Below the pieces are notes generated by a model that was not told the DNA's origin, searched no databases, and saw only the letters and a program-made list of their open reading frames with translations. From contig JACAAK010000001.1 in assembly GCA_025093985.1 (NCBI GenBank), forward strand, positions 1,674,001-1,738,000: DNA of 64,000 bases. The letters are read 5' to 3'. This document shows, piece by piece, positions 1-11,744 of the stretch. The DNA comes from Calvatia gigantea. Its lineage: Eukaryota; Basidiomycota; Agaricomycetes; Agaricales; Lycoperdaceae. The first letter of the stretch is position 1, and every line of letters begins with the position of its first letter. The translations under genes and the position numbers were made by a program.

Positions 1-410
1 AGCGGTAACTCGTGTTTCGCCCGACGGCAAATCACCTCATGGTCCAGAGGGCTGGTAAGTCATTCAAGGCATAAACAAGTATACACATCGAATCATTGAC
101 ATGATGATTTTCACAGGTTCCCCGAACAACGCCTGTCACGCATCGAGGCATTACGGGGTAAGCAAAATCTCCCTGATCCGATAAATCGTGCACGAGGATA
201 TGGTATTTATTTTTCTTGGTTGCAGGAATGACCATTGATCCAGCCTATGCATCATTTACCGAAGACACTCTTGGCTCGCTTGAATCTGGGAAGCGCGCTG
301 ACTTCACCATTCTGTCCCAGGACATTATGACCGTCCTGGCCGGTTCCATCCTTGACACCGAAATCGTCGCCACTGTCATCGATGGGAAAGCTCTCTATGG
401 GCATTTATAA
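1..410 (+). CDS. Amidohydrolase (YtcJ-like), C-terminal end, partial
   Basis: Only the 3' end of the gene is in the window. Three exons join in frame: 1-54, 117-157 and 226-410, with introns 55-116 (gtaagt...cacag) and 158-225 (gtaagc...tgcag). The joined product ends in the typical tail of the YtcJ/exoenzyme-regulatory amidohydrolase family: an 'RLSRIEALRG-TIDPAYASF' helix, then 'GSLESGKRADF' and a DIMTV segment, then a final V-x-DGKALYG strand. In this family that region closes the small beta-sandwich domain around the metal-dependent hydrolase barrel. The metal ligands lie upstream, outside the window, so the substrate cannot be judged. The stop is TAA at 408-410. The gene is convergent with the helicase gene that ends at 784. 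Confidence 0.8.
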
Positions 411-783
411 CTCGCTGACTTGGCCTTCTCTGGTTCTGTACCACCAATGGAGAAGTACCAGGAACGTGTCAGATTTCGCCTCAACAAAGTTACAAGTTTC
501 CAACCAATTGCTTCTAGCCCGTTTCATCTTTCCATTTTCTCCCACTCGTTATGTTTCAACAAATATGTCAAATAGATAAGCGACGGGAAGAGTGGGGGGG
601 TCGACTACGCTCATTTTACTGAGGATTGTTGTGGTTGTCCGCCAAACTTTTCCTGAAGTATACGTTTGATATATTGAATACCGTCTTTGTGCTAGTTCCG
701 ATATTTGATCTCACTCGTTGTCTCCTGGATCATGAATTTACTGTTTACCCCATTACAAAAAAATTTCGCCTCAAAAACCCGCT
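411..783. other. Convergent 3' intergenic spacer
   Basis: This 373-bp gap lies between the stop codons of the amidohydrolase (+) and the RDH54 helicase (-). It should hold both 3' UTRs. I see no further gene; the open frames that cross it are short and have no family signature. A short G run sits near 593-600. Confidence 0.6.
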
Positions 784-3700
784 CTATCCCCTGACGTCCA
801 AATGCTTGCGGATGGTTTTCTCAAACACAAATGTGATGGTGCCTCCAGGCACCTGGTCGGAGGGTTTTGTAGTTGCGGCAGCGGAGGTTTGGTCCAAGTT
901 AGTAGCTGAGGTTGCATCTTCGACCCATGAACTCGGTCGCAGTTGTTTTACCGTTTTGGTCTCAGTCTTTGGGTAATAACCGACGCAGAAGATCGTCCTG
1001 AATGTGTTCCCTTGCTGAGATAGACAAACAATTGATATGTTTCCATTCCTCAAGCGCAACCAAACCGGCTTTTTTCTTCTCCAGAAACTGTATAGAAAAA
1101 GAGGGTGGTCAGTCTCTCACAATCGGGATGGCGTAAATATCAGTTTCACAGCTTTATCGAGCTTCCCTAAGTAGTTCGTCGTTACTTGTGTGGCATTGAT
1201 AAAACCTTTTTTGAACGTTTCATCATCCGACTCGTTTGCTTCGTTTTGGTCGTACATGTCTTCCCGTCCCACGGTAGGTGTATCGTCTATGACCACAGAA
1301 TCACGTCCCTCATCACAGGGACATTCTAGGAGATCGTGTGTGTTGCTGGGAGTATTGGTATGTATTCGGAATATATCTCTGAGCTGGATGCCCTTAGTCA
1401 CGCCGACAGCCATTGGTCCGCACATTTATAACTCACGTCCTTCCGGGTAAAGGTATCGCTTTTCGAAGTGTTGGTGGCCTAACCCACGTTGTCAATGAAG
1501 TTCCGGGACAACGGGCAAGATTTAGCACGAACCGAACCAATTAATGCTGGGGGTGAATCAATGGGTATGTGAAAGAAAAAGAGGCACTGAGGCGCTTACA
1601 GTCGCTTAACGCTAATTTAGTCACTTGACGCTGGTATATCTTCTCTAGAAAGGTTTCGGTGAGGACGATTAGACGTTCTGATTCAGGAGATTCAGGATTT
1701 ACCGTCAATTGCCCCTCTTGTGAGGAAACGATATATGAACACAGGTCGTTTCTGACCATCTCTAACAACGAGCAGATTAGTGGTGGAAAATTAAAATGTC
1801 AGATCATTTATTCTGCACTGGGCGTTTGAGTTTACCGGTGGCAACGGGCCATAGATTGCAAGTCATGGCTACAGGACCAGGGTCAGCTTCCGCCACACTG
1901 GTGAATGTAACTTGTCACCTAGGATTCCAGTCCGAATCGATTAAGCATAGTCGCGAAGCGCCTAGGTCTCATGAGAATATACCTTGGTGATGTGAGGAAC
2001 AACGTACCTATCAAATTAATGCCGACCCCACCTGCAGATATGATTACTTGGGTAGAACTCTGCTTTTAATATCTGGGCTTACCAGCTTTCGAGCTAAGTA
2101 GGAATATAACTAGTCGAAAGGACATCAATTTGATGCAAGCAGGTCTCATCATTCACTTACATCCGCTTCGCTGATTGGACTTATTGAAGGAATTGACATA
2201 ATCTTGCCTCTGCGCTGGCGGAGTTTGGCTATTCACATGGTGGTTATAAAGGAAGAAAGAGTACAGAGTCTGGTAACTTACCCATCGAGGCGGAAATAAG
2301 AGTAACGTTTCTTCTTGCAAAAAGCTTCCAGGATATTAAGCGTCGAAGTGTAGTGTGACACTAGAGCACACTTCTCTTCGGTGGTCTATCATCACAAGTT
2401 CATCAATCACCTAATCTGCAAAGACCAACAAAGCGTGACTTTGTTACCTCACGAATTGCTTCAAGCATCTTTGACAATGCGATTAGTTTTCCTGAGGGTG
2501 CAATCAGCAAGTGAATGGCAGTCGTTCCCCGCTTATAGCACAGTACATACCGCTCAACCCCACATCCTCGATTCTGGCATCCTCCGGAATAAGGTTGGCT
2601 GCATCCATGAAATAACGCTTGTGAAATATGCTGTGCTCTTTCCCCTTGGCGTTTTCGGCTGTTGCTTTCAGTAATATGGGGCTGTTGCTGATTTTCGTGA
2701 GGACTCCGATTAGTGCCAAAGACTCGGCTGTTGTACTCTGTTCTATCAGATCGTCCAACTGGTCGTGATGAAGTATTCTCCAGAAGATCTCGAGCTGGAG
2801 ATCCGTTGGACTAACGAAAACGACGTATTCATCTGTCGTTGGGATTTTTCAGAGTGAGCCATCAAAAGACGTAACTATACGAACACTTGGGTGGCAGGTA
2901 ATTCTCCAGAAGTCTCGCGTCTCGTCGGAGTACGAAGCTTTTTGAGATCGTTAACAACTGTGTTTACAATTCAGAAGGTGGTTCCCATGGAAGTGTTAGG
3001 TTTGTACCTGTGTCATTCTTGCTTCGCCCGCTTCCACTTCCTTACTGGACGCACCGAGCTCCCTACTCTTGAGAATCGGGGTTTCGTATACGCGTCGGAA
3101 CGTAGGATAATCATCTACGAAATCGCTGAGTTTGGTTTGCGAGCGCAGAACTAATCTTTCTACCGAACAATCCAGGATTGCAAAACTGTGCCTGTTAGAT
3201 GTCTCCTCAGTATTATATCCTCAAGGGAAATGCAAATTTTATGTACCATGGCATGATATTCGCTCAGGTCATTCTGGATCGGTGTTCCCGACAAAATAAT
3301 CCGCCGTTGGGTCTTAAAATCTTTGAACATTTGTGCTGTTTTGTTCTGGGACGACTTGAGGCGATGTCCCTCATCGCAAATGATGAGGTCAATTTGAGGA
3401 CTGGGCAGTCAGGCAGGGAAGTTCGGGGATGCGGAGCACTCACAAACAACGGAGCTTTTCGGACTTATGGCTGAAATGACATCTGTTGAACGAGATCCAA
3501 ATATTCTCATGTAGGAACAACTGACACCATTGATCTCAGACGCTCATACCCAATGATGAGGACTTGGTGTGTTGGCCTACAAGGAGGTTAGCCCCTGCAG
3601 GACTGGAAGCAGAGATCACGAACGAATTCTTGAATGCGTGAAGCTCAATGGGATCCTTGCTACAGGCGGCAACCCCTATGCGATCCCTCCCCAGCCATTT

Positions 3701-5562
3701 GTAGAACTCGCTTTTCCAGTTCTGGGTTTGAAAATTAACGATGGAAGGACACTGTTGACGGGCGTTCAAGGCACTTACATTAACCAAAGAAACAGGGCAC
3801 ACGATCAAGACCTTTTTGGCCACCGGTCCAATACCAGAGTAGGGGTTCTGCTCTAAAAGCAGAGTCAACTGCACCATTCTGATATATATATATATGCTTT
3901 TCTCACTGAGGAGCGTCCAGACCAGGGCGATCGTCTGATGGGTTTAACTACAGTTGGCATAACATGTCATAAAATATGGATCATCAAATACCTGTAACGT
4001 TTTCCCTAAACCCCTAAAAGGATGGTCAAAACCGTTTAAAAATAGGGGACCGTTGGGGCGTACATTTCATCTGCTAGAATGCATCCTTGGCCCTCATGCT
4101 TGCGTAGTCCCATGACACACTCATACAAGAATTTCACACCTACTAGCGGTTAGCCAATCTTTACGAAAGCTATAGGACACTTGACCTCACCATCTTTCTG
4201 ATGGTCTCGCATTCTGCGAGATAAGATTGGATCAAGAACAACTGGAACGACAGGTCGATCCCTGCACGAATTCTGGAAGCAGATCAATTGATACTAGGGC
4301 AAGGACTAACTTGACATTATGTTTCTTAATGTGTTCTTTCGTGGGTACCTTCATAAGAACGGCCCCTTCAGCGTTAGGATCATGCCTATAATGACATATC
4401 TTCAATGGAATAACCCACCAGCAGCAAAACGCGCACACTCACAGTGGTCCAGATAGCTTGGGTTTTGAGGGACCATAAAAGGATTTGGTGGTGATCGGTT
4501 TGGCTACTTCATGGGCTGGCTCCGGTACCAGGTCTTCGTTGTGTGCTTCAGTTTTGCAACCTGGAAACTGCGATTGAAATATTTCGCAATCGAGTTCGAC
4601 AACTTTACCGCCGATAAAAGTCTGGAAACCTGAACATAGTTGTTGACCTCGATTACTGGTAAAACCCATGCTAGGTATTCGAACCCTATCAGAAAATGTA
4701 TAACTCCCCGCATCAAGTACCCACATTTTACCCTCTTCATTGACCATAGTCAATTTACCGTCTATATGCGACACATACGCGTCGCCGTCCCATGTTTTGT
4801 GAGCTTTGCTCTGTTGCTTCCGCCTGCAACGACAGTCAAGATTACAGTCATAAAAAGATTAAATTCCTGACCAATTTGCGGTCCAGTAGGTAGGATATGC
4901 AGCCTTTTCCGGGCCTTGTTCTGGAGCTGTTGTGCCTGAGGTATTGACCTGTGACGTGAGATTGACGGGTTGCAGAGGTATTCCCCTCCTCTCGGCATGT
5001 TGTGCTGGAAGCTTGAGAGTGGGTGGAATGAAGGTTGCTTTTGTCCGAGGTGCAAACATAGGAACGACGGGAGTCGGAATGGCAGGAATTGAACTTGCTA
5101 GCCCGTTTCCGAAACAACGACCAGAGCTGTAATCCGCCTTGGGTATCGGTCGGTCCAGTTCTATTTCCTTCCCGCCCACAGAGTATTCCTGCCCCTCTTC
5201 TAGGGTACCATCTATGGAACCTGATGATATTCTAGCACGCAATGATGTCAATAAGAGGGTTCGTGGCAAAAAATGTAGTTGCGCACTGTTTACCATCCAC
5301 GTCATAAAGGGTGACCTTCCTTCCATCGCGGACAAGTACCGCATCACCCTCCCATGTCTTGTGTTTTTTCGTTTGAGGGTTCCGCCTGTGAAATTATATA
5401 ATTTTAGCCCCTCCTTGGGGATCCAGTATTGAAATTGTTGCACCATGTCACCATCCAATATTCTTCTTGTCCGGGAGCCAGTAATAACCGTTTACGAGGG
5501 TTCCATGAAGCACCCTCTTCAGCGTCGGCGGTTCGTTTCAAAGGATTGGGGAAGGCAGGCAT
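784..5562 (-). CDS. RDH54: RDH54/RAD54B-type SNF2 DNA translocase
   Basis: A heavily intron-split gene for a Rad54-family ATPase that acts with recombinases on duplex DNA during homologous recombination and meiosis. From the N-terminus: a short 'PAFPNPLKR' start; two copies of the small module found at the N-terminus of RAD54B/RDH54 ('NPQTKKHKTWEGDAV' near 5375, 'KQQSKAHKTWDGDAY' near 4800), the first running on to 'KADYSSGRCFG'; then 'RRMRDHQKDG', the Walker A stretch 'LADEMGLGKTLQT' (split by an intron near 4030), 'VLIVCPVSLV', the DEGH box 'ICDEGHRLKSSQN' (near 3370), 'SGTPIQND', 'LLSSKAGGVGINL' (near 2040), 'DSDWNP', 'RDGQKRPVFIYRFL' and 'EKIYQRQVTKLALSD'. The end 'PGGTITFVFEK' is usual for the family. 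All helicase motifs survive when introns are removed, so the gene looks intact. The start is the ATG at 5560-5562. Length is roughly 1,100-1,200 residues. Confidence 0.88.
3882..3895. repeat. (AT)7 microsatellite
   Basis: A short run of alternating A and T lies inside an RDH54 intron, between the exon ending in the TIALVWTLL segment and the exon that begins before NPYSGIGP. It is a likely length-polymorphic site with no visible coding effect. Confidence 0.8.
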
Positions 5563-5788
5563 TACCAAATTATTTGAGAAATGGTAGTCTTAATCCTGCC
5601 CGAATTCCTGTGATGGTGACAAGACACTCAAAGTCAATCACGTGAGGTGACATCTCGTGTCCGTAAGTTCATTCGACATCAAGTAATAATTAACTAAAAA
5701 CTAAGGTTTATAATTCATCTAAGTACAGGATAGCATCGGGAAGGGGGTTTCAAGTATCCGGAGGGTATGGAATCGAAACGCTGAATAC

Positions 5789-7236
5789 TTATATATCTTC
5801 AATACTCCATTTTGGTCGAGTGATAATGTCGTAAGTGTCATGATCGCCTGCGAGAAAACGATGCATGGAGGCCCAGGCTATCATAGCTGCATTATCTATG
5901 TGGCAGTGATGAGGTAAAGTAAAAGCCCATGAATGAAAAAAGGCAGCACCTGTGCAGAGTGTCACGGGAGGGAAAATGGGGTGGATGTGTTTATAATGAG
6001 GAGAGAAAGCAAGGCATTGCCGCAACCTACAGGACGGAATAAGTGTGAGGCAAGGATAGCGAGGATGAACCCACCGTTCACGAAGGCACTCATTGCTTGC
6101 CACACCACCGCTAACGACAACATCTTGAAGGTTAACATCGTTATTTGCGCACCATTCGAGTGCAAGAAGGGCCTTTTCTTCCAAGTGAGCAAACACAGAT
6201 ACTTGGAAAGCTCTAGCAAGGCGTCGTCTACGGGGAACGTCAAAGGTCTCGATTCCTCCCTGTTTCCTGAGGTAAATATCCATGTATGAATGGAAGCCGG
6301 CGAAAGAAAATGCCATTTGTCCGGAAAGAGGTTTGGGAAATGCTGGGGCGCCGGTAATGTCAGAAGTAGGGTCCTCATTGACAAATTGTTCGAGTGCAGC
6401 GCCTGGTCCCTGAGCTTCCCAGTCCAGCTTCATAAGCCGAGCCACCCGGTCGATGCAACGACCAATGGCCTCATCCACTGTCGTGGCAAGGATTTTGAAT
6501 TCCGAATTGGACGTTGCGAGAAGTAGCAAGGTGTGGCCGCCTGACGTCAAGAGTGCGAGGAATGGGAACTTAGGAGGCTCCTCGGAGGTGAGGATTGAGG
6601 TTAACGCATGGCCTTGCTAAGGAAAAAGGAGAGTTTAAACAAATCCAGATATGCTACACTGTTCAATAGCGCACCATATGATGGACTCCGACCAATGGTT
6701 TACCTAGTGCAATTGCCAGGGTTTTTGCTGCGTTACATCCAACACTCAAGCATCCAGCCATACCTGAATATTAAATGTGTCAGCTGGTGGCTGGCGAGAA
6801 GGAGAGGAACCGAGGGCAATAACACACCTGGACCTCTCGTGAAAGCAATACCGTCTATGTCCTTGACAATATCCACTCCGGCCTCACCCAATGCCCGTCT
6901 CACGGCGAAAGGCTAGAAAATGAGGAGTAATAGAATGTTCACGAGAAATTTCTTTGATACGAACCATGTTGCGCTGGTGTTCATGGATAGCTTCGAGTGG
7001 CTGTATTCCGCCATATTGTTTGTGTCTACGGGGTAAGAGTCGGACTGGTAAGAAATAAACGGTACAACACACATGTCATGCTGTTTGATGACGACGTTGG
7101 AAAGGATGTTGCGGGTAGAATTGACAACGGCAACACATGTGTCGTCCGCAGATGATTCAAAGGCCAGAACATTGAAATGACGACTTATGAAGGTGGGCTG
7201 CCGGAGTGAGGAAATTGAAAATGGACGTCTGAGCAT
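5789..7236 (-). CDS. QRI7: Mitochondrial tRNA N6-threonylcarbamoyladenosine transferase (Qri7/OSGEPL1)
   Basis: This Kae1/TsaD-family enzyme transfers the threonylcarbamoyl group to A37 of ANN-decoding tRNAs in mitochondria. Several short introns separate the conserved blocks: 'NVLAFESSADDTCVAVV', 'KQHDIHKQYGGIQPLEAIHEH' (shown in part), 'DIDGIAFTRGPG', 'GMAGCLSVGCNAAKTLA', the metal-binding 'HHMQGH', 'SGGHTLLLL', 'VVSGGVASNECLRERLR' and 'NAAMIAWASM'. The first residues (MLRRPFSISSLRQPTF) are basic and serine-rich, as in a mitochondrial presequence. That separates this protein from the cytosolic Kae1. About 365 residues is close to yeast Qri7. The start is the ATG at 7234-7236, because the frame upstream lacks family features. 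It is divergent from the HbrB-like gene. Confidence 0.9.
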
Positions 7237-7448
7237 GACTGGTTGACCCCTGGTTTGATTGCCGGGGCGGAGCAACCGCAAAACGGTCCCTGCGCAGTGG
7301 GCTCGTGAATTTTCCCGCTCATCCCGCTGTGGACGGCCCCTTTTTGAGCCCTTTTTAGCGGTCCACCCAAAGGGCCTGCCGGTCGTGAAGCGGACACTCA
7401 GTATCCAGCCATCACTGCATCTCTCTATCAACTCCAATTCGATCTATC
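7237..7448. promoter_or_regulatory. Shared divergent promoter, QRI7 / HbrB-like gene
   Basis: The two start codons face away from each other across 212 bp, so this segment must hold both 5' UTRs and promoters. I see no clear TATA box. Assignment rests on gene order only. Confidence 0.5.
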
Positions 7449-9467
7449 ATGCTACCAGCTTGGGCTGCCAGCTACACTCATCCCCGCCGATCACACGAAC
7501 AGCCGCCATCTGAAACTGAGCAGAGCCGGAGCAGCACGTCAGATGAACAGCAGGAGCCTCGGAGACGGACGTCCAGTGATTCGACACCGCGACAGACTGC
7601 TGCGAGTACGCAGTTTCTGGGTAGTGTCAATGAGCAGGACGCTAGCCGGAATGTGTTGTCTGCCGATGTTTTCACGCCCTCGAGACGTCTTGGATTCTTT
7701 GCAGACAAAATATCATCGTCCCTTTCTGGTGGATCATCCGGCGCTAATCTCAAAACCCCTGCCCTGTCCTCCCAGTTCCTTCATCCGCACAGCCATACAA
7801 GAGCTGATTCAACCACATCTCCCTCAATCTCTCCCTCAAACTCCCTCATGAACCCATCCTCAAGTACAATCAACCTCCCAAAGCCACACAATTCGCCCTC
7901 AAAGGTACGTTTTGTCGCCAATCAATCTGCATTGTTCCTTCACCAAATCCTCCCCAGGGCTCTCGCACTTACGATGCAAAGCTCGTCAGCCGGGAAATGC
8001 ACCGACTTGCGCCCCAGCTGTCATCCGGCTCTTCGATGACCCTCGCCCCCCCAGGCAGCATATCCCAGATCAACCTTGCCACCACTAGTTCTACAGATCC
8101 ATGGGGTGCTCTCCATGTGCACGTCCTTCCCTTATTTAATGGAGAACCCCTTCGGATACCTATGTGAGCTCCTAAGATTGCCATGGCCTTATATGATTAA
8201 GTTGTGTTTCTAGAGAAGACTTAAACACCCTTGTCAAGCGTCACATCCAGACCGTGGTTACATCAACGCCCAAAAGCGCCCTCAATAAGTTGGAGACAGA
8301 TGCCTCAGAACTTATTTCAGCGGGGATGGTGACGCTGAATGCAAACATGATGGGTATTCAGGACAACAAGCTGATCGTATGTGTGGTAGAGACCTGGAAC
8401 TTTTTCTGGGAACAGGTCCTCAACTACGTAGAAGGAGTAAGTGAGCGCCATTCACACCTGGCGCTTTGATTGACCAAAATACGAGGTCTTGTTACCGTTA
8501 CAAACCCACCCCCTTCTATCCTCACTGTACCGCACGCCTAAACCTCATAGGGCCAAATCTCCTAATCGCCAGAATAGCGGTATATCATCTTCCGAGTCTG
8601 GGCATGCATACATCGATGTTCGCACAATCGCCCTCCGTTCCTTTCGCGACAGAGTTGTTTTCCCCCTGGCACCACGGCTCTTGGAACAACTCCGCCTGGA
8701 GAATATCTCAGAAACCTATCATCAGCCACGTCTGCAACAAATGTTCGTTGATACTCGGGCTTCACTGTATCTTGCGCTAAATGTTAGTTCAGGCTTCTTG
8801 TTTTAGCTTCGCCGGGCGAAAACCGCTTAACTACATTCTCACTCGCTCCTCCTGACCCTGACACCTCACCCAGCGCAGCTGTTATCGACGACTTGCTCAG
8901 AACGCTTCGTAACCCTCGTCAACCTGAACGCTCGGGACCATTCAAGGGTAATACTGCGTTCCCCGTTCGAGCTCCCAGTTTTCTATCTGGAGGATTGCCC
9001 CGAGACAGGAGGGGTCGCGTTGCACATAAACACCGTAGCAAGCCTTCAGCTCTCAATCTTGTTCTGACCGATGAAGATGATGCTTTTGGTGATGAAACAC
9101 CAAGGCTCGGTCAATCCCATGATACAGAACACAGGCGGCGACTGGAATTACTCGACTCGTTAAAGTATGCAGTAGCTATTCATACGGACATACCAGTCAC
9201 TGACAGTGCCACAGAAGCCCAGATACAGAAACCCCTGCAGACCTGAGAGCGAGCGGTGGATGGGGCCTTGGAGCTGGCCAAGCTGATAAAATAGTTGATG
9301 AAGACGAAGATGACGAGGTCGATCAGGTTCAATTACAAGAAAAAGTACGTTCATTAATCCGACGCAAGCACCCTCCAGCTGATACCGTGGCACAGCTGAA
9401 TGCAGATCTCAATCGGATGGTTGGGATCGCCACTGCCACACCGGACCCACGGCGCAGAGTAGCCTAA
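7449..9467 (+). CDS. HbrB/Protor-like protein (TORC2 Bit61-type component)
   Basis: The first 150 residues are Ser/Thr/Pro-rich and look disordered. The HbrB-like core follows: 'DPWGALHVHVLPLFNGE', 'PIEDLNTLVKRHIQ', 'AGMVTLNANM', 'ETWNFFWEQVLNYVEGV', 'LPLQTHPLLSSLYR' and 'DVRTIALRSFRDRVVFPLA'. This family includes Aspergillus HbrB, yeast Bit61/Bit2 and animal Protor, which bind the TORC2 kinase complex and affect polarised growth. An intron after residue pair 'LK' (about 9165-9211, gtatgc...ccacag) switches the frame to a last exon with 'SPDTETPADL' and an acidic run, ending 'PDPRRRVA' at the stop 9465-9467. Without that splice the protein would end at 9246. The start is the ATG at 7449. About 550-570 residues. 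The TORC2 role is inferred from the family. Confidence 0.78.
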
Positions 9468-9630
9468 ATGTATCATGTATGTGTTAACTGGTGAATGGAT
9501 AAGCCTTGTGTCATTGTGGACAAATATTGAATCGACCAATGAACGCACGGGCGGCTCGATTCTAGCTGAGACCATATAGTAGTTTTTGCCTCTACCTCTC
9601 TGTTCCAGGTCTCGATACAACGACACTACT

Positions 9631-10011
9631 ATGTCTGGTGGTTTAGGTGCCTAGTATGGAAAATTTGGGCCCGATTGCCGTTTCTTGATAACGTAGATCC
9701 CACCCGTGTTGTGGCAGGTTTGAAGGCTCCTACCAAGAACCCTCATGTCTCGAATAAGCGAAGAGGGCCGAGGAGCGGCTGAGCGAGATACAGGGCGATA
9801 TCAATGCCCAAACTTCTGTTCGGGATCAGGGAAAAAACACAACAAACAGGGTAGGTGGGATTCTTTCATCTTCATCGCTGGGGAAGCTCAGCCCACAGTT
9901 CACTTCAGGAGGTTATGAAGCCATACTCTCTGGTAGGCATCCCATATTATGTTGAATAGGTGGTCTACCAACATTGTTCCAGACCCTAAGTCGTCAAAAG
10001 TGGCTAGGTAG
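9631..10011 (+). pseudogene. Con-6 (conidiation protein 6) family gene, apparently frameshifted
   Basis: A 16-nt first exon (ATG at 9631) splices across a 50-nt intron (9647-9696, gtgcct...acgtag) to give MSGGLDPTRVVAGLKAP and then TKNPHVSNK. This is the Con-6 repeat signature (N/DPxRVxAGLKA...NPNVSEEAK). The continuation expected in the family, AKRAEERLSEIQGD, is present from about 9761 but in a different frame, so about one base appears missing between the two halves. Likely later pieces are a second-repeat start GGYEAILS (9909-9932) and DPKSSKVAR with a stop at 10009-10011. These also do not sit in one frame with the middle part. Con-6 proteins are small, abundant in spores or stressed cells, and of unknown mechanism. 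A sequencing error or an unusual splice could also explain the break. Confidence 0.5.
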
Positions 10012-10178
10012 CATGCACATGGGGTCTTCGAGGACTACAACAAGGAGGGAGAGATGGATGATCCTGACTATGTTCCTCCGCAGGGCGAAGAAAGGATTAG
10101 CATAGGAACAAATGACATCCTTTTTATCTGTTATAGTATAGCAAACTGTCGCGTAGAATATGCGACAGGAAAGAGCCG

Positions 10179-11619
10179 TCATTGTGAATCCTCTCGACCA
10201 AGTTCTTGCAATCTCTGGAGTAGGGCTTCTACCCGTGTTTCGAGTCCCGCAATGTTGTTCTTCACAACGGCTCGGTTCTCTTCTAGACTCTCCTCGACGA
10301 CTCCAACCGCACCCTTAAGTTCAGTGAGAGCGTCACGGACCTTTTGATGTTCCTTTTCCAGGTCTTCAAGTGTTGCCTGAAAATCAGCCGCAGAAGTATG
10401 AAGGGTGGATAATGTTCTGAGGCGAGTAAGAATGTGGGGTATCTGGGGAAGGGTGGGACCAAGCCTGGAGAGGATTGGTAAAAGGTGTTCGGGAATTGGA
10501 GATACTGGGGAACCAGCAGGATGTGAAGGGTGCCGCCTATGTTGTTGACCCGTTGAGGCTCGGTCGAGATCAGACAAAAGTAGTTTCAAACGGCGAGAGA
10601 TAGAATCAAGGTGTCGGGGTTGTGTGAGGAGAGAAAGTTGTGAGTTCAGACGTGTAATAAGTGGTAACAAAGGTGGAGGAAGTGGTGAGGTCTGCTTTCG
10701 AGATTCAGCGATTTGATTGAATGACAAGCATGCGTCAATGAACCGACCTCATCCAGGGCCGTGTTAGACGAGCCGATGAGCTTCTCCAATTCTCCAACAC
10801 GCTTGTCGAGGTTGGTCAAGCTTCGCATCTTTGACACCTCGGGATCTTTGGGTTCCTCATATTCGGGCTCTGATTCATCATCCTCGTCCCCTTCTTCTTC
10901 TTCGAGTTCTTGCCGCTCTTTCTCCAGGACAACGTTGATCAAACGAGCTCGCCCTTCGTGTCCCTTGCGAATTTTGTCCAATCTCCCGCGCACGACGACA
11001 AGTTCTTTGATGAGTTCTCCGGGATCAACATTTTCTTCTTCACGCTCTTTTTGGAGCAGTGGATTGGCTGGATCGGCAAGTTCGTTCTCTAGTGCAGTGA
11101 GCTCTGCATTCAATGTGCGGAGACGATGAGAAAGAGGAACTGGACGCGGAGCTCCAGAGTGGTCCACTGGTAAAGAGGGCGAATCGGGTGAAGGTGGGTA
11201 GACATATGTCGTTCGAAATCTGTCTACGACCAGATTGAGTTCTCGGCGATAAAAAGACAGGGGATTCTGTTAACATACGCCTACGTTCGGCTTTTCTGAA
11301 TCTTCTGCTTGCCTCCTCCGGGCTGATGAGTTCGGTCACATCAAGCTCTTCTTTGGTTGGCGGTGAGACATATTTCTTGGTAGGGTTGCGGTTTGGCGCA
11401 GCCTCGTCGTCACTCGACTCGACCTTCTGTTCGAAAAACAGTTAGGGCAGTCCCCCGACGAGGGACGAGAGCTTTACGGTAGGTTGGGTGGTCGGAAAGA
11501 CATCCTCTGTTTCGTAGATGTCTGGTGCAGTATCCTGGAAGATATAAGACCGGGAGCTTTGCGATGTTTGTGAGAAGACCTACGATGTCCGGAAGATTAG
11601 CATACTTGTTGCTGCTCAT
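10179..11619 (-). CDS. Dynactin subunit 2 (dynamitin, p50)
   Basis: Dynamitin holds the shoulder of the dynactin complex, which couples dynein to cargo for nuclear migration and hyphal transport. The N-terminus 'MSSNKYANLPDIDTAPDIYE' (after removing the intron following ...PDI) is the family hallmark. 'KVESSDDEAA', 'TEELISPEEA'-like 'ELISPEEASRRFRKAERRR', and then long heptad-rich helices follow: 'LRTLNAELTALENELAD', an acidic segment EEEEGDEDDE, 'LDKRVGELEKLIGS', and a C-terminal coiled coil ending 'LQRLQELGREDSQ'. About 400-420 residues is normal for p50. The start is the ATG at 11617-11619; an upstream in-frame ATG exists at 11688, but family members begin at MSxNKYANLPDI. It is divergent from the asparaginase gene across 125 bp. 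Confidence 0.88.
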
Positions 11620-11744
11620 GTTGAGGCGATAGCAACTTATGTTGTGTTGCACAAAGAGTGACTGCTCCTGGAGCAGGGTTAGGGTCACGGCGTCTGGGTA
11701 AAATAAAATAAAAGTCCTTTTTCTTCCAACTTTTCAGCTGACGC
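11620..11744. promoter_or_regulatory. Short divergent promoter, dynactin p50 / asparaginase
   Basis: Only 125 bp separate the two opposed start codons. It includes an A/T-rich stretch (aaataaaataaaag at about 11701-11714) just upstream of the asparaginase start. Its function is inferred from position. Confidence 0.5.

Noticed and set aside
626..976. Plus-strand ORF of 116 codons near the left end
   Set aside because: It overlaps the last exon of RDH54 on the other strand, which has clear family motifs.
10761..11129. Plus-strand Ser-rich ORF of 122 codons
   Set aside because: It is the mirror of the acidic coiled-coil coding sequence of dynactin p50; serine runs arise opposite Glu/Asp codons.
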